Assembly: GCA_047602295.1 (NCBI GenBank) | Contig: JASGHP010000001.1 | Span: 3,534,001-3,598,000 of the forward strand | Origin: JACMLD01 sp047602295 | Lineage (GTDB): Bacteria; Bacteroidota; Bacteroidia; Chitinophagales; Chitinophagaceae | DNA: 64,000 nt | Direction of reading: 5' to 3' | In this document: piece by piece, positions 36,226-45,566 of the stretch | How the letters are laid out: every line of letters starts with the position of its first letter | How positions within the stretch are numbered: the first letter of the stretch is position 1 | Notes under the pieces: model-generated | The model's database searches: none | Seen by the model: the letters and a program-made list of their open reading frames with translations, nothing else | Told to the model about the DNA's origin: nothing | Position numbers and translations under genes: made by a program

Positions 36226-36280
36226 AAAGATTGCTGTTTAAAAGAAACCTTACACATCCTATTAAAGAATTGCCTTTTTC

Positions 36281-37231
36281 ATGAAACTCATCGCTGCTTT
36301 TTTTCGGTTGATACGCTGGCCAAACCTGTTCTTTATTGTTCTTACACAATTCCTTTTTTACAGTTGCATTATTCTTCCGGGATTCAATAAACTGCAAACA
36401 GAACATACCTGGTTTTTATCGTGGCCTTTATTCTGGCTATTGGTGCTGGCTTCTGTATTAATTGCCGCAGCAGGCTATATCATCAACGACTATTTTGATC
36501 TTCATATCGACCAGGTAAACAAACCAGACGCAATTGTAATACAAAAGATCATTAAAAGAAGATGGGCAATATTCTGGCATATGAGCTTGTCATTGATTGG
36601 CCTCATCATTACAATTATTGTTTGCTGGAAAATTGGCAACTGGATCATTGGGCCGGCAAACACTGGTTGCATTTTGTTGTTATTATTCTACTCTACCACC
36701 TTCAAAAAAAAGTTTTTGATAGGCAATGTAATTATCTCGCTGCTTACGGCATGGGTGGTATTTGTTTTGTACATCAGCGAACTGGACTTTGTGACATTTG
36801 CACGTGTAGCAACTTATCAGCTTGCAATGACCAAAATTTTTAAGCTAACTGTGCTGTATGGTGGTTTTGCTTTTGTAATATCGCTGGTGCGTGAGGTGGT
36901 AAAAGACATGGAAGATATTAAAGGCGATGAAAAGTTCGGCTGTCGCACAATGCCCATAGTATGGGGCATACCTGCATCAAAAGTATTTGCCGGGGTATGG
37001 TTGATAGTACTGATACTGGCGGTGCTGGTGCTGTTTGCTTATGCAATATTATTAGGTTGGTGGATAGCTGCTTTGTATGTGGTAGCGTTGGTAGCCATAC
37101 CGCTATTAATGATACTGCGCAAACTCTATAATGCAGGCAATGCGTCTGAGTTTCATGCCATCAGTACGTTGATAAAGCTGGTAATGCTGACAGGCATTGT
37201 ATCTATGGTATTTTTTAAATGGCATATATAA
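36281..37231 (+). CDS. UbiA-family prenyltransferase
   Basis: 316 residues with about eight or nine membrane helices. The first prenyl-diphosphate binding motif NDYFDLHID lies at 69-77 and the second Asp-rich motif REVVKDMEDIKGDEKFG at about 205-221. The branch looks like the geranylgeranylglycerol-phosphate geranylgeranyltransferase-like proteins annotated in Bacteroidota; a quinone-synthesis role is also possible. It follows kdsC after 55 bases and its stop overlaps the maf start by one base. Confidence 0.9.
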   Translation: MKLIAAFFRLIRWPNLFFIVLTQFLFYSCIILPGFNKLQTEHTWFLSWPLFWLLVLASVLIAAAGYIINDYFDLHIDQVNKPDAIVIQKIIKRRWAIFWHMSLSLIGLIITIIVCWKIGNWIIGPANTGCILLLLFYSTTFKKKFLIGNVIISLLTAWVVFVLYISELDFVTFARVATYQLAMTKIFKLTVLYGGFAFVISLVREVVKDMEDIKGDEKFGCRTMPIVWGIPASKVFAGVWLIVLILAVLVLFAYAILLGWWIAALYVVALVAIPLLMILRKLYNAGNASEFHAISTLIKLVMLTGIVSMVFFKWHI

Positions 37232-37797
37232 TGGAAAGAATTGTGCTGGCGTCGCAATCGCCCAGAAGAAAACAATTGCTGGAATGGGCTGAAGTTCCTT
37301 TTGATATTATCATTAGTGAAACCGATGAGTTATATCCCGCCGACCTGCCTATAGTGGACGTATCAGTATACATTGCCCGCAATAAAGCACTGGCAGTAAA
37401 ACAGCAGCTTAGCCACGACAGAATTATACTTGCCGCTGATACGGTTGTTGTGCTGGACGATCAAATAATTGGAAAGCCTAAAGACCGCAATCACGCAATA
37501 GAAACATTATTATCTCTTGCAGGCAGGCAACACCGTGTAATTACCGGTGTGGTGATAATGAAGGGTGAGCAGGAAATTTCTTTTGCAGACAGTACTACAG
37601 TAAGTTTTCATTCCCTCAGCATAGACCAGGTTATTTTTTATGTAGACAAATACAAGCCATACGATAAAGCCGGTGCTTATGCCATACAGGAATGGATTGG
37701 CGTAATTGGTATAGCATCTGTAAATGGCGATTTTTATAACGTAATGGGCTTACCTGTAAGCAGGGTGGTGCAAGCGCTGGAGGCAATTGAGGGATAA
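37231..37797 (+). CDS. maf: Maf-family nucleoside triphosphate pyrophosphatase
   Basis: About 188 residues from ATG 37231, which overlaps the stop of the prenyltransferase gene (TAATG). It hydrolyses non-canonical or house-cleaning NTPs (dTTP/UTP type) to monophosphates. Signature LASQSPRRKQLLEW at 5-18, ETDELYP at about 32-38, ARNKAL at about 49-54, ILAADTVVVLDDQIIGKP at about 66-83, and YKPYDKAGAYAIQEWIGVIGI at about 137-157. A TAATTA tract begins at its stop codon. Confidence 0.95.
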   Translation: MERIVLASQSPRRKQLLEWAEVPFDIIISETDELYPADLPIVDVSVYIARNKALAVKQQLSHDRIILAADTVVVLDDQIIGKPKDRNHAIETLLSLAGRQHRVITGVVIMKGEQEISFADSTTVSFHSLSIDQVIFYVDKYKPYDKAGAYAIQEWIGVIGIASVNGDFYNVMGLPVSRVVQALEAIEG

Positions 37798-38050
37798 TTA
37801 ATAATTAGAAATTAGTAATTAATAATTGGTGACGCACTTTTTTTTAAATCATGATTTGCAGAATTGCTTCGTATTTCTATTGAAGAGAAAAGAGATAAAA
37901 AGCTTTTCGCGGGGAAAGCATTTTTATCATTGTTCATCATAAAAATCATGATAATCTCCCGACTTTCAGTACGGGACACGTGCGTTCCATCAACGAAGCA
38001 AACGCATTTCCACATTTATCACATTCATCACACTTTCACATTCTTTCTTC
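37795..38050. repeat. Spacer with word tracts and a CCCGAC hairpin
   Basis: Bases 37795-37828 are TAATTAATAATTAG words from the maf stop codon. Bases 37957-37976 are the hairpin TCCCG/CGGGA with a CAACGAAGC tail like that at 4391-4430. Bases 38008-38050 are CACATTTATCACATTC words. No supported gene. Confidence 0.65.
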
Positions 38051-38153
38051 AAATATCTTCTGTTATAATATGATTTAACAGCATGTCAATTGCTTTATCT
38101 TCATTTTGAAAGCGGCTATTATTATTCGCCGTTGCTTACCTAAACCTTGCCGT

Positions 38154-39425
38154 ATGACCGAAAGACTTCTCCAGTTTATCTGGCAGTTCCAGTACTTTAA
38201 TAAACAAGAATTAACTACGCATGATGACACGCCATTGCAAATCATTCATCCGGGAAAATACAATACTCACCAGGGCCCGGATTTTTTAGAAGGCAGCATT
38301 AAAGCAGGCAATACCATCTTAGTTGGAAATATAGAATTGCATTTGAAAACTTCCGATTGGGTAAAGCACGGACATAATGCTGATAAACATTACAGCAATG
38401 TGATTTTGCATGTTGTTTGGCAACACGATGAACCGGCTGAACAGCCTGCAAACATACCAGTGTTGGAATTGGAAAGCCTTATATCAAACCTGTTACTGCG
38501 ACAATACGATGAATGGATGCAAAAATCAGGAAGTATTGCCTGCGCAGCTTCCGTTAGTAAAGTATCATCACTTGTATGGTCGGGCTGGCAGGAGCGGTTA
38601 TTAGCTGAAAGACTGCAACGCAAAACGGGTTATATTTTGCAGTTGCTTGAGGCAAATGATATGCATTGGGAAGAAACATGCTGGCAGTTGCTTGCCCGTA
38701 ACTTTGGAATGAAAGTAAACGCTGCTGCCTTTGAAACAATCGCTCAGTCATTGCCGATAAAAATATTAGCCAGGCATAAACAACAACCTATTGTTTTGGA
38801 AGCTTTGTTGCAAGGGCAGGCTGGTTTACTTGAAGGAGATTTTTCAGAAGATTATCCATTGTTATTGCAACGGGAATATCGCTACCACCAACACAAGTAT
38901 AAATTGAAACAACCTGCTGTGGTATTGCATTTCCTGCGTATGCGCCCTGTAGCTTTTCCCGGAATACGCCTGGCGCAATTAGCTATGCTGGTGCATCAGG
39001 CAGTTCATTTGTTTGCCAGCATTCGGGAAGCGGCATCATTTGCGGAAATAAAAGAACTGCTGAATGTGAAAGCCAATGATTACTGGCATTATCACTACCA
39101 ATTGGATGTCCCTTCTGCATATTGCATAAAGAACCTGGGAGAATCTATGTTGAACAACATTTTAATTAATACCATTTGCCCCTTGTTATTTGCTTACGGA
39201 TTATATCATAAAGACCAGGCTGCAAAAGATAGGGCAATAGATTGGCTGAGTAATATGCCTGCAGAAAAAAACAATATTATAAAAGGATGGCAGGAGCTTG
39301 GTATTAATTGCAAAACTGCGCAACAAGGTCAGTCATTAATAGAACTTAAAACACAATATTGCGATGAGAAAAGATGTTTGGATTGTGCTGTAGGAAATGC
39401 TTTGTTGAAGAAAGAAGCATTTTAA
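38154..39425 (+). CDS. DUF2851-family protein
   Basis: About 423 residues from ATG 38154 (MTERLLQFIWQFQYFN). The N-terminal part with the pattern HPGKYNTHQGPDFLEGSIKAG, NIELHLKTSDWVKHGH and YSNVILHVVW is the hallmark of DUF2851, a family almost confined to Bacteroidota. The conserved HxxHxxDxxY-type residues look like a nuclease-like core, but function is unproven. The C-terminus ends with CDEKRCLDCAVGNALL, also typical. Confidence 0.88.
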   Translation: MTERLLQFIWQFQYFNKQELTTHDDTPLQIIHPGKYNTHQGPDFLEGSIKAGNTILVGNIELHLKTSDWVKHGHNADKHYSNVILHVVWQHDEPAEQPANIPVLELESLISNLLLRQYDEWMQKSGSIACAASVSKVSSLVWSGWQERLLAERLQRKTGYILQLLEANDMHWEETCWQLLARNFGMKVNAAAFETIAQSLPIKILARHKQQPIVLEALLQGQAGLLEGDFSEDYPLLLQREYRYHQHKYKLKQPAVVLHFLRMRPVAFPGIRLAQLAMLVHQAVHLFASIREAASFAEIKELLNVKANDYWHYHYQLDVPSAYCIKNLGESMLNNILINTICPLLFAYGLYHKDQAAKDRAIDWLSNMPAEKNNIIKGWQELGINCKTAQQGQSLIELKTQYCDEKRCLDCAVGNALLKKEAF

Positions 39426-39438
39426 AACCTAACTGCTT

Positions 39439-39966
39439 CTAAACACTTTTTTCCACAGTTTTCCGCATCACCAGGAACTCCAATGGTTGTTTGGGAATAC
39501 CAAAAGCCGGATCATTTGGAAACGGTTTTGTTTCACCGGTCTTCTTATATCCATGGCGTTCATACCAGGCAATCAATTCTTTTCTTACAGTTATTACAGT
39601 CATGCTGATTGCGGTAAGTTTTTCTTTTAGCGCATAATCATCGGCAGCTTCCAATAATCGTTTTCCAATGCCTGCGCCCTGCAATTCCGGAGATACCGTC
39701 AGCATGCCAAGGTATAATCTGTTTAATTGTTTTTCCAGGTAAACACAACCAACAATAGCCTGTTCATGTTTAGCCAGCAATACAATTGCATTTTCTTTTG
39801 AGAGCATCTTTTTCAATCCCTCCTCATCTGTACGAATGCCATCCAGCAAATCTGCTTCAGTTGTCCATCCTTTTTTTGAACTTTCTCCACGATAAGCACT
39901 ATTGACCAGCTTGTTTAACAAAGGAATATCTGCAATAGTGGCCGGTTCTATTTTTAATGAGTACAT
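39439..39966 (-). CDS. GNAT-family N-acetyltransferase
   Basis: About 175 residues from ATG 39966 (MYSLKIEPATIADIPLLNKLVNSAY). Acetyl-CoA motif LYLGMLTVSPELQGAGIGKRLLEAADDYA at about 98-126 and the C-terminal WYERHGYKKTGETKPFPND at about 142-160 are typical. It converges on the DUF2851 gene. Substrate unknown. Confidence 0.9.
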   Translation of the reverse strand: MYSLKIEPATIADIPLLNKLVNSAYRGESSKKGWTTEADLLDGIRTDEEGLKKMLSKENAIVLLAKHEQAIVGCVYLEKQLNRLYLGMLTVSPELQGAGIGKRLLEAADDYALKEKLTAISMTVITVRKELIAWYERHGYKKTGETKPFPNDPAFGIPKQPLEFLVMRKTVEKSV

Positions 39967-40061
39967 GTTTGTATGTATGAAGGCAAGCGTTGACAAGTTG
40001 CCATAATTATAATGCAGCAAAATATGTAAATTTACAATGCTTACAAATTGACGCTTGCATT

Positions 40062-41069
40062 ATGAATATACTTGAAATTTTAAGGGACGAATTTACTGGA
40101 TTCTTTGGCATACGGCATTGGTTGAAGATGTTTCAAGCCAATGATTACAGCAGCCTGCTTACGTTGGATGGAGTCGTAAAAGCAATAGGCCCCCTTATTC
40201 CGCTGATATTAGTAATAGAAATTACCAGAGCCCTTATTTACAAAAAGTTTAAGATTGAAGAATACCGGGTACAATTTTTCATTTTTGTATTCAACAGGTT
40301 TATATCCCGGTTTATATCTATTGCTGCAATTAGTTTCTGTATTGCTGTTTTAAGCAAATATGCTATTCTTAAAACCAGTTTTACCTGGTATTGGCTTATC
40401 TATGGTTATATAGTTTGGGAGTTTTCTCATTTTATTTACCATTATTTCGGGCATAAGGTAAGGTTGTTCTGGTGCCTTCACTCAACACATCATGCGCCTG
40501 AGCAAATGAATCTTTCTGTTACCTATGCGCATTTCTTTTTAGAAGCGCCTTATGCAGATGTTATACGCACCAGCATTTGTATACTGATGGGCGTAAATCC
40601 GCCATTGTTGTTCTTTATTATGTTTATAGATGGAACCTGGGGCGCATTTATACATGTGGGAGAGAATATCTTAAAGGATGGAAGGCTTGGCTTCTTAAAC
40701 AATATCATTTTAACACCCTCTCATCACCGGGTACACCATGCAAAAAATCCATTGTACATGGATACTAATTTCTGCAACCTCCTGAATATTTGGGATCGTG
40801 TGTTTAAAACTTATCAAAACGAAGAAAGGGAAGAAGCGCCGGTGTATGGCATTACCCGTACTATGAACCCGCAAAGTTTTACCGATGTTTATTTTGGTGA
40901 AATTGGTGCATTGGCAAAAGATGTATGGAAAGCACCTGGTATAAAAAATAAAGTGCTCTACATTTTTATGCCACCCGGCTGGAGCCATAACGGCGAGCAT
41001 AAAACTGCAAAAGTAGTGAGAGATGAATTCTTGCACCAGCAACCTAAAGAGGAACTGGCAGTGAATTAA
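40062..41069 (+). CDS. Sterol desaturase / fatty acid hydroxylase superfamily protein
   Basis: About 335 residues from ATG 40062. A membrane di-iron enzyme with several helices and the histidine clusters HFIYHYFGHK (about 126-135), HSTHHAPEQ (about 143-151) and SHHRVHHAKN (about 221-230) that bind the two irons. The branch resembles alkylglycerol monooxygenase-like and C-5 sterol desaturase-like bacterial proteins. It hydroxylates a lipid chain or carotenoid; the substrate is unknown. Confidence 0.9.
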   Translation: MNILEILRDEFTGFFGIRHWLKMFQANDYSSLLTLDGVVKAIGPLIPLILVIEITRALIYKKFKIEEYRVQFFIFVFNRFISRFISIAAISFCIAVLSKYAILKTSFTWYWLIYGYIVWEFSHFIYHYFGHKVRLFWCLHSTHHAPEQMNLSVTYAHFFLEAPYADVIRTSICILMGVNPPLLFFIMFIDGTWGAFIHVGENILKDGRLGFLNNIILTPSHHRVHHAKNPLYMDTNFCNLLNIWDRVFKTYQNEEREEAPVYGITRTMNPQSFTDVYFGEIGALAKDVWKAPGIKNKVLYIFMPPGWSHNGEHKTAKVVRDEFLHQQPKEELAVN

Positions 41070-41306
41070 AAAGATGAAATAAAGCCCCATTACGGGTAAT
41101 ATAATAGCCCCTGATTTGTAGTTTGTAGAAAATAATTCCAGTGGCAGTAAGCTGTTCCGTTATAAAATACTGGCACAATTATTAGATTATAATGTTTGTA
41201 CGATTTTCCAGGAAGGAACATTCAGAAAGAGCAATCAATTAGAATAATTCCTTTTTTCTCACTTGTATCAGTTAAAGATTAAAAGTAACGGAAAATCACA
41301 AAGAAG

Positions 41307-41329
41307 CCCCCGCCAACGCGGGGGTTTTT
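41307..41329 (+). terminator. Rho-independent terminator
   Basis: Perfect stem CCCCCGC/GCGGGGG with a CAAC loop and TTTTT tail, about 240 bases after the desaturase stop. The stretch 41070-41306 holds no further gene. Confidence 0.88.
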
Positions 41330-41345
41330 ATTTGGCAGCTTAGCA

Positions 41346-41374
41346 TTGCGCCATCATCAATTCTATTATTTTTG
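41346..41374 (+). promoter_or_regulatory. Promoter of the histidine ammonia-lyase gene
   Basis: TTG at 41346-41348 and TATTTTTG at 41367-41374 (exact -7 consensus), 18 bases apart; start codon 17 bases further on. Confidence 0.6.
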
Positions 41375-41391
41375 AAGCAGAAACAAGTGAT

Positions 41392-42969
41392 ATGAATACT
41401 GCTTTCAATTATGGCATAGATCATTTGACAGTTGATATTGCCATTGCCATTGCTTCCGGAAAACGAAAGGCTGTTCTCAATGAAGCCGCAATAAAAAAAG
41501 TGAATGATAGTCGCGGGTATGTACAGCAAATTGTAGACAATGATACTACGGTGTATGGCATCAACACAGGTTTTGGTATTCTTTCCAATACAAAGATATC
41601 TGCCACTGATACCCAAACGCTGCAACATAAAATTCTGCAAAGCCATAGCGTAGGTGTGGGCGATGCTGTGCCGCCGGAGATTGCGAAGCTAATGCTGGTA
41701 ACCAAAGTGCATGCATTGGCGCAAGGATACAGCGGTGTGCAATTAGAAACATTGCAACGCATTATCTGGCATATAGAAAATGATGTGTTGCCCCTGGTGC
41801 CCGAAAAAGGAAGTGTGGGTGCGTCTGGCGACCTTGCCCCATTGGCGCATTTATTTTTACCATTGATAGGCTTGGGAGTTGTACTGCAAAACAAAGCTGG
41901 TGAATGGCAAAGCATTCCGACACCGCAATTGTTGCAACAGAAAAACATGCAACCCATTCAACTGGGGCCAAAAGAAGGATTGGCGCTTATCAATGGCACC
42001 CAGTTTATTTTGTCTTTTGCAGTAAAAGCGGTACAACGCATGCACAATTGCCTGGAAGCTGCAGACATTATTGGTGCAATGAGCCTGGAAGCATTAACCG
42101 GTACCAAATCTCCATTTGACGAAAGACTGCACCAGCTTCGGCCTTTTGCCGGCAATCAATTGGTGGCGCAAAGACTAAGGCTGCTGTTAAAAGACTCAGA
42201 CATTATGCAAAGCCATGTGGACTGTGGCCGCGTACAAGACCCTTACAGCCTGCGTTGCATGCCGCAAGTGCATGGCGCCAGCAGAACAGCATGGCTGCAT
42301 TTGAAATCGCTTACAGAAACAGAGTTAAATGCGGTCACCGACAATCCTATCATCTTTAATGCAAATGATACCATTAGCGGTGGCAACTTTCATGGCCAGC
42401 CATTGGCATTACCGTTGGACTATGCCTGTTTTGCTGCTGCAGAACTAGGCAATATCTCAGACAGGCGTTGCTATTTGCTGCTGGAAGGTAAATGGGGATT
42501 GCCCATGTTGCTGATGAAAGATGTAGGGCTTAACAGCGGCTTTATGATTCCCCAATACACTACCGCTGCTTTGGTAACAGAGAATAAAACACTTTGCTTT
42601 CCTGCAAGCGCAGACAGCATCCCAACCTCTTTAGGACAGGAAGACCATGTAAGTATGGGCAGCATCAGTGGCCGCAAACTGAATAAAGTATTAGACAACC
42701 TGGAATACATTATGGCCATTGAATTGCTGAGTGCATGCCAGGCGATAGAATTCAGACGGCCATTAAAGAGCAGTGCATTGCTGGAGTTTGCGCATGATCA
42801 TGTGCGTAAGAAAGTAGCTTTTGCTGCAGAAGACCGCATCTTTGGAGACGATATTCAGCAGGTGGCAGATATGATAAAAGATTTTTCCTTTGTAGCGGCT
42901 ATTAATGAATTTGCTGAGCAGCAGGGCGTTTTGCTTAACAATGGTTTTGAGGATTTTTTAGAGCTTTGA
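41392..42969 (+). CDS. hutH: Histidine ammonia-lyase (MIO enzyme)
   Basis: 525 residues. It removes ammonia from L-histidine to give urocanate in the cytosol. Catalytic Tyr55 lies in YGINTGFG, the self-cyclising Ala144-Ser145-Gly146 in GSVGASGDLAPLAHL, and YSLRCMPQVHGASR, NFHGQPLA and QEDHVSMGS are all present. His at the position after the NTGFG region and the overall pattern favour HAL over tyrosine or phenylalanine lyases, but aminomutase activity cannot be excluded. hutU, hutI and hutG are not adjacent. Confidence 0.93.
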   Translation: MNTAFNYGIDHLTVDIAIAIASGKRKAVLNEAAIKKVNDSRGYVQQIVDNDTTVYGINTGFGILSNTKISATDTQTLQHKILQSHSVGVGDAVPPEIAKLMLVTKVHALAQGYSGVQLETLQRIIWHIENDVLPLVPEKGSVGASGDLAPLAHLFLPLIGLGVVLQNKAGEWQSIPTPQLLQQKNMQPIQLGPKEGLALINGTQFILSFAVKAVQRMHNCLEAADIIGAMSLEALTGTKSPFDERLHQLRPFAGNQLVAQRLRLLLKDSDIMQSHVDCGRVQDPYSLRCMPQVHGASRTAWLHLKSLTETELNAVTDNPIIFNANDTISGGNFHGQPLALPLDYACFAAAELGNISDRRCYLLLEGKWGLPMLLMKDVGLNSGFMIPQYTTAALVTENKTLCFPASADSIPTSLGQEDHVSMGSISGRKLNKVLDNLEYIMAIELLSACQAIEFRRPLKSSALLEFAHDHVRKKVAFAAEDRIFGDDIQQVADMIKDFSFVAAINEFAEQQGVLLNNGFEDFLEL

Positions 42970-43070
42970 GCTGTTAGGTTTGAGCGTTGAGCCTTTTGCT
43001 TCGATGTAGATTCAAAGTCAGAGCTCGGACATCTGATATCAGACTTCGGACTTCAGACCTCCGGCGTCTT
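42966..43070. repeat. Word tracts after the histidine ammonia-lyase stop
   Basis: TTGAGCTGTTAGGTTTGAGCG begins at the TGA stop codon (word TTGAGC). Further on, CAGACTTCGGACTTCAGACC and similar words fill 43017-43070. No gene before 43174. Confidence 0.65.
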
Positions 43071-43173
43071 GCTAAAGAAAATTTCCCTCGTTAATAATCT
43101 ATCGGCATGGCAATTTAATCTTCAATACTCCTTAAATTGCTTTTATTTGTAGTAAACGACAAACCGATTTAGC

Positions 43174-44877
43174 ATGCCAGGGGATAGTTTAAATGTTAAC
43201 AATAAAGCAGTTAGTCAGAATACATACGATGCGATTGTAGTAGGCTCAGGAATCAGTGGGGGATGGGCCGCCAAAGAATTGTGCGAAAAAGGATTGAAAG
43301 TGCTGATGCTTGAACGCGGACACACTGTTCAGCATCCAAATTATCCTACTGCTACATTAAGCCCCTGGGATTTTCCTCATCGCAACACGCTGAGCAACGA
43401 AGACAAAAAAGATCATGCGATTCAATCCCGCCATTTTTCTTACAGAGAAGATACCAAGCATTTTTATATCAACGACCGCGAAAATCCTTATGATGAAATC
43501 AACCGGTTTGACTGGGTGCGTGGTAATATAGTAGGAGGGCGTTCACTCTTGTGGGGCCGTGCCTGTTATCGCTGGAGTGATTGGGAATTTGGTTCCAACC
43601 TGAAAGATGGACATGGTGTTGACTGGCCAATTCGTTATAAAGACATAGCGCCCTGGTACGATTATGTAGAAACATTTGTTGGTGTTAGCGGCAATAAAGA
43701 CGGCATTCCTTCATTACCCGATGGACAGTTTCAACCACCGTTTCAAATGAATTGCGTGGAAGCAGATTTTAAAACCCGGCTGGAAGGAAAGTATAAAGAT
43801 CGCAAAGTAATTATTGGCCGTACTGCCAATCTTACACAACCGGTAAAAGGCCGCGGACAATGCCAGGCGAGAGATCTTTGCCATCGCGGTTGCCCGTTTG
43901 GCGCCTACTTCAGTACCAATGCCAGCACATTACCCGCTGCATTTGCAACCGGCAATCTTACACTAAAACCAAACTCATTGGTAAACCGTGTTATTTATGA
44001 TGAACAAAAGAAACGTGCTACCGGTGTAGAAATCATAGATACAGAAACAAAGCAAACCAGCATTTATTACGCAAAGATTATCTTCCTGAACGCGTCCACG
44101 GTGGCTACCACAGGTATATTGCTTAATTCAATTTCTTCCCGTTTTCCAAATGGACTTGGCAATGGAAGCGATCAAATAGGCCGCAACCTGATGGATCATC
44201 ACAAAGGAGTATCTGTTACTGCTATGGCAGATGGTTTTGAAGACAAGTATTATTATGGTCGCAGGCCCAATCCTTCTTATATACCCAGGTTTATCAATCT
44301 TGACAAACAGGATACAAAAGATTTTCTTCGCGGTTATCATTACGGTGTTACAGCAGGCCGCACCCGGCCAGAACCTGATGCGCAAATAGGTGGTGCGTTT
44401 AAAGATGCCATTACAGAACCAGGGCCATGGCGCATTACTTTGTACGCTTACGGTGAATGTTTACCTTACGCAGACAACCGCATTACACTTAATACCAACA
44501 AAAAGAATCCGTGGGGAAGACCAATGCTTACGGTTGATTGCACTTTCCGCGAGAATGAGCAAAACATGCACAAACACATGATTGCAACAGCGCAGGAAAT
44601 GCTGGAGGCAACCGGCTATAAAAATCCCAAATCAAACTCGGCCATTTCTGCACCAGGCAATGCCAATCATGAAATGGGTACAGCACGTATGGGTCGAGAT
44701 CCTAAAACATCTGTATTGAATGCGTTTAACCAGATGCATGAAGTGCCTAATGTATTTATAACAGATGGTTCTTGCATGCCATCCAGTTCATGTCTCAATC
44801 CCAGCATCACATACATGGCACTTACAGCACGTGCCTGCGATTATGCGGTGAAAGAATTGAAGAAGATGAATATTTAG
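43174..44877 (+). CDS. GMC-family FAD oxidoreductase
   Basis: 567 residues of the glucose-methanol-choline family. FAD motif YDAIVVGSGISGGWAAKEL is at about 18-36, ADP-ribose Glu in VLMLERG, GGRSLLWGRACYRW at about 124-137, and the C-terminal NPSITYMALTARA is typical of the bacterial subunit I enzymes (gluconate 2-dehydrogenase/sugar 3-dehydrogenase type). CQARDLCHRGCPFGAYFSTNAS is a cysteine-rich insert of this group. The usual small subunit III gene is not adjacent. Sugar C3 oxidation would fit the DUF1080 and ThuA genes in this window, as inference. Confidence 0.9.
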   Translation: MPGDSLNVNNKAVSQNTYDAIVVGSGISGGWAAKELCEKGLKVLMLERGHTVQHPNYPTATLSPWDFPHRNTLSNEDKKDHAIQSRHFSYREDTKHFYINDRENPYDEINRFDWVRGNIVGGRSLLWGRACYRWSDWEFGSNLKDGHGVDWPIRYKDIAPWYDYVETFVGVSGNKDGIPSLPDGQFQPPFQMNCVEADFKTRLEGKYKDRKVIIGRTANLTQPVKGRGQCQARDLCHRGCPFGAYFSTNASTLPAAFATGNLTLKPNSLVNRVIYDEQKKRATGVEIIDTETKQTSIYYAKIIFLNASTVATTGILLNSISSRFPNGLGNGSDQIGRNLMDHHKGVSVTAMADGFEDKYYYGRRPNPSYIPRFINLDKQDTKDFLRGYHYGVTAGRTRPEPDAQIGGAFKDAITEPGPWRITLYAYGECLPYADNRITLNTNKKNPWGRPMLTVDCTFRENEQNMHKHMIATAQEMLEATGYKNPKSNSAISAPGNANHEMGTARMGRDPKTSVLNAFNQMHEVPNVFITDGSCMPSSSCLNPSITYMALTARACDYAVKELKKMNI

Positions 44878-44912
44878 GTGTATTAGGTTGTTGGCAGTTT
44901 ATCAATGATTAA

Positions 44913-45566
44913 TCAATAAGATCTTACTTCGCCGGAAGTAAGCGCATCATCAAACCGGCCACTGCTAATCACAGCATTTATACCATTTGCATTGATACTA
45001 GCTTCAAGCAAGCCGGAAATTCTTCCCCTAAAACCAACACCCGAAACGGAAGAAGAATCAAGATATGCTGTATTGAAATAAACGCTACCCTTGCCAGCGG
45101 TAAGATTTAGTTGATTATAAAAGTTATAATAGTCGTGGGTAAGTGCAAAAAAGCCATTAGTACTATCTATTGTAAAACGCTTTCCCTGGAAGCTGCTGAA
45201 GTTATTCCAGGTAAAATTTTTTGCCACCGGAAGCACCAATGAAATATCATAATTGTCCTGGTTATAATCATCACTTTTCCATGTTATAACCAGCGTATCC
45301 AAAGTACTGGCAGTTTTTAATTTTATTATTTGCAATTCTGTAGTATATCCAGAACCCAATCCCACACCGCCACTGGATCTTTCTACAGTGCGCCAGGGGT
45401 GGCCATTAAAAAGAGTGGTCATTACATTATTGCCAGTGTTTGTAAAAATAGCTGTGCCAGGTGTTGTCTCATCAGCGTAGTAATGACTTTCTACTTTTCG
45501 GCAACCTGCAAATGCCAGTATTAATAACACAAGGCTAATAAAAAAATAGTAGCTCTTATTTTTCAT
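44913..45566 (-). CDS. Predicted lipoprotein, unknown function
   Basis: About 217 residues from ATG 45566, with lipobox LAFAGC at about 15-20 and CRK after it. The mature part is beta-rich (ATFTNTGNNVMTTLFNGHPWR-like segments, TLDTLVITWKSDDYNQDNYDISL, FTIDSTNGFFALTHDYYNFY), resembling DUF-type outer-surface lipoproteins of Bacteroidota. The start overlaps the end of the upstream barrel gene by 11 bases, so both are co-translated. Confidence 0.7.
   Translation of the reverse strand: MKNKSYYFFISLVLLILAFAGCRKVESHYYADETTPGTAIFTNTGNNVMTTLFNGHPWRTVERSSGGVGLGSGYTTELQIIKLKTASTLDTLVITWKSDDYNQDNYDISLVLPVAKNFTWNNFSSFQGKRFTIDSTNGFFALTHDYYNFYNQLNLTAGKGSVYFNTAYLDSSSVSGVGFRGRISGLLEASINANGINAVISSGRFDDALTSGEVRSY

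Noticed and set aside
41392..42969. A hut operon
   Set aside because: Only hutH is present; neighbours are a lipid hydroxylase and a GMC oxidoreductase with separate signals.
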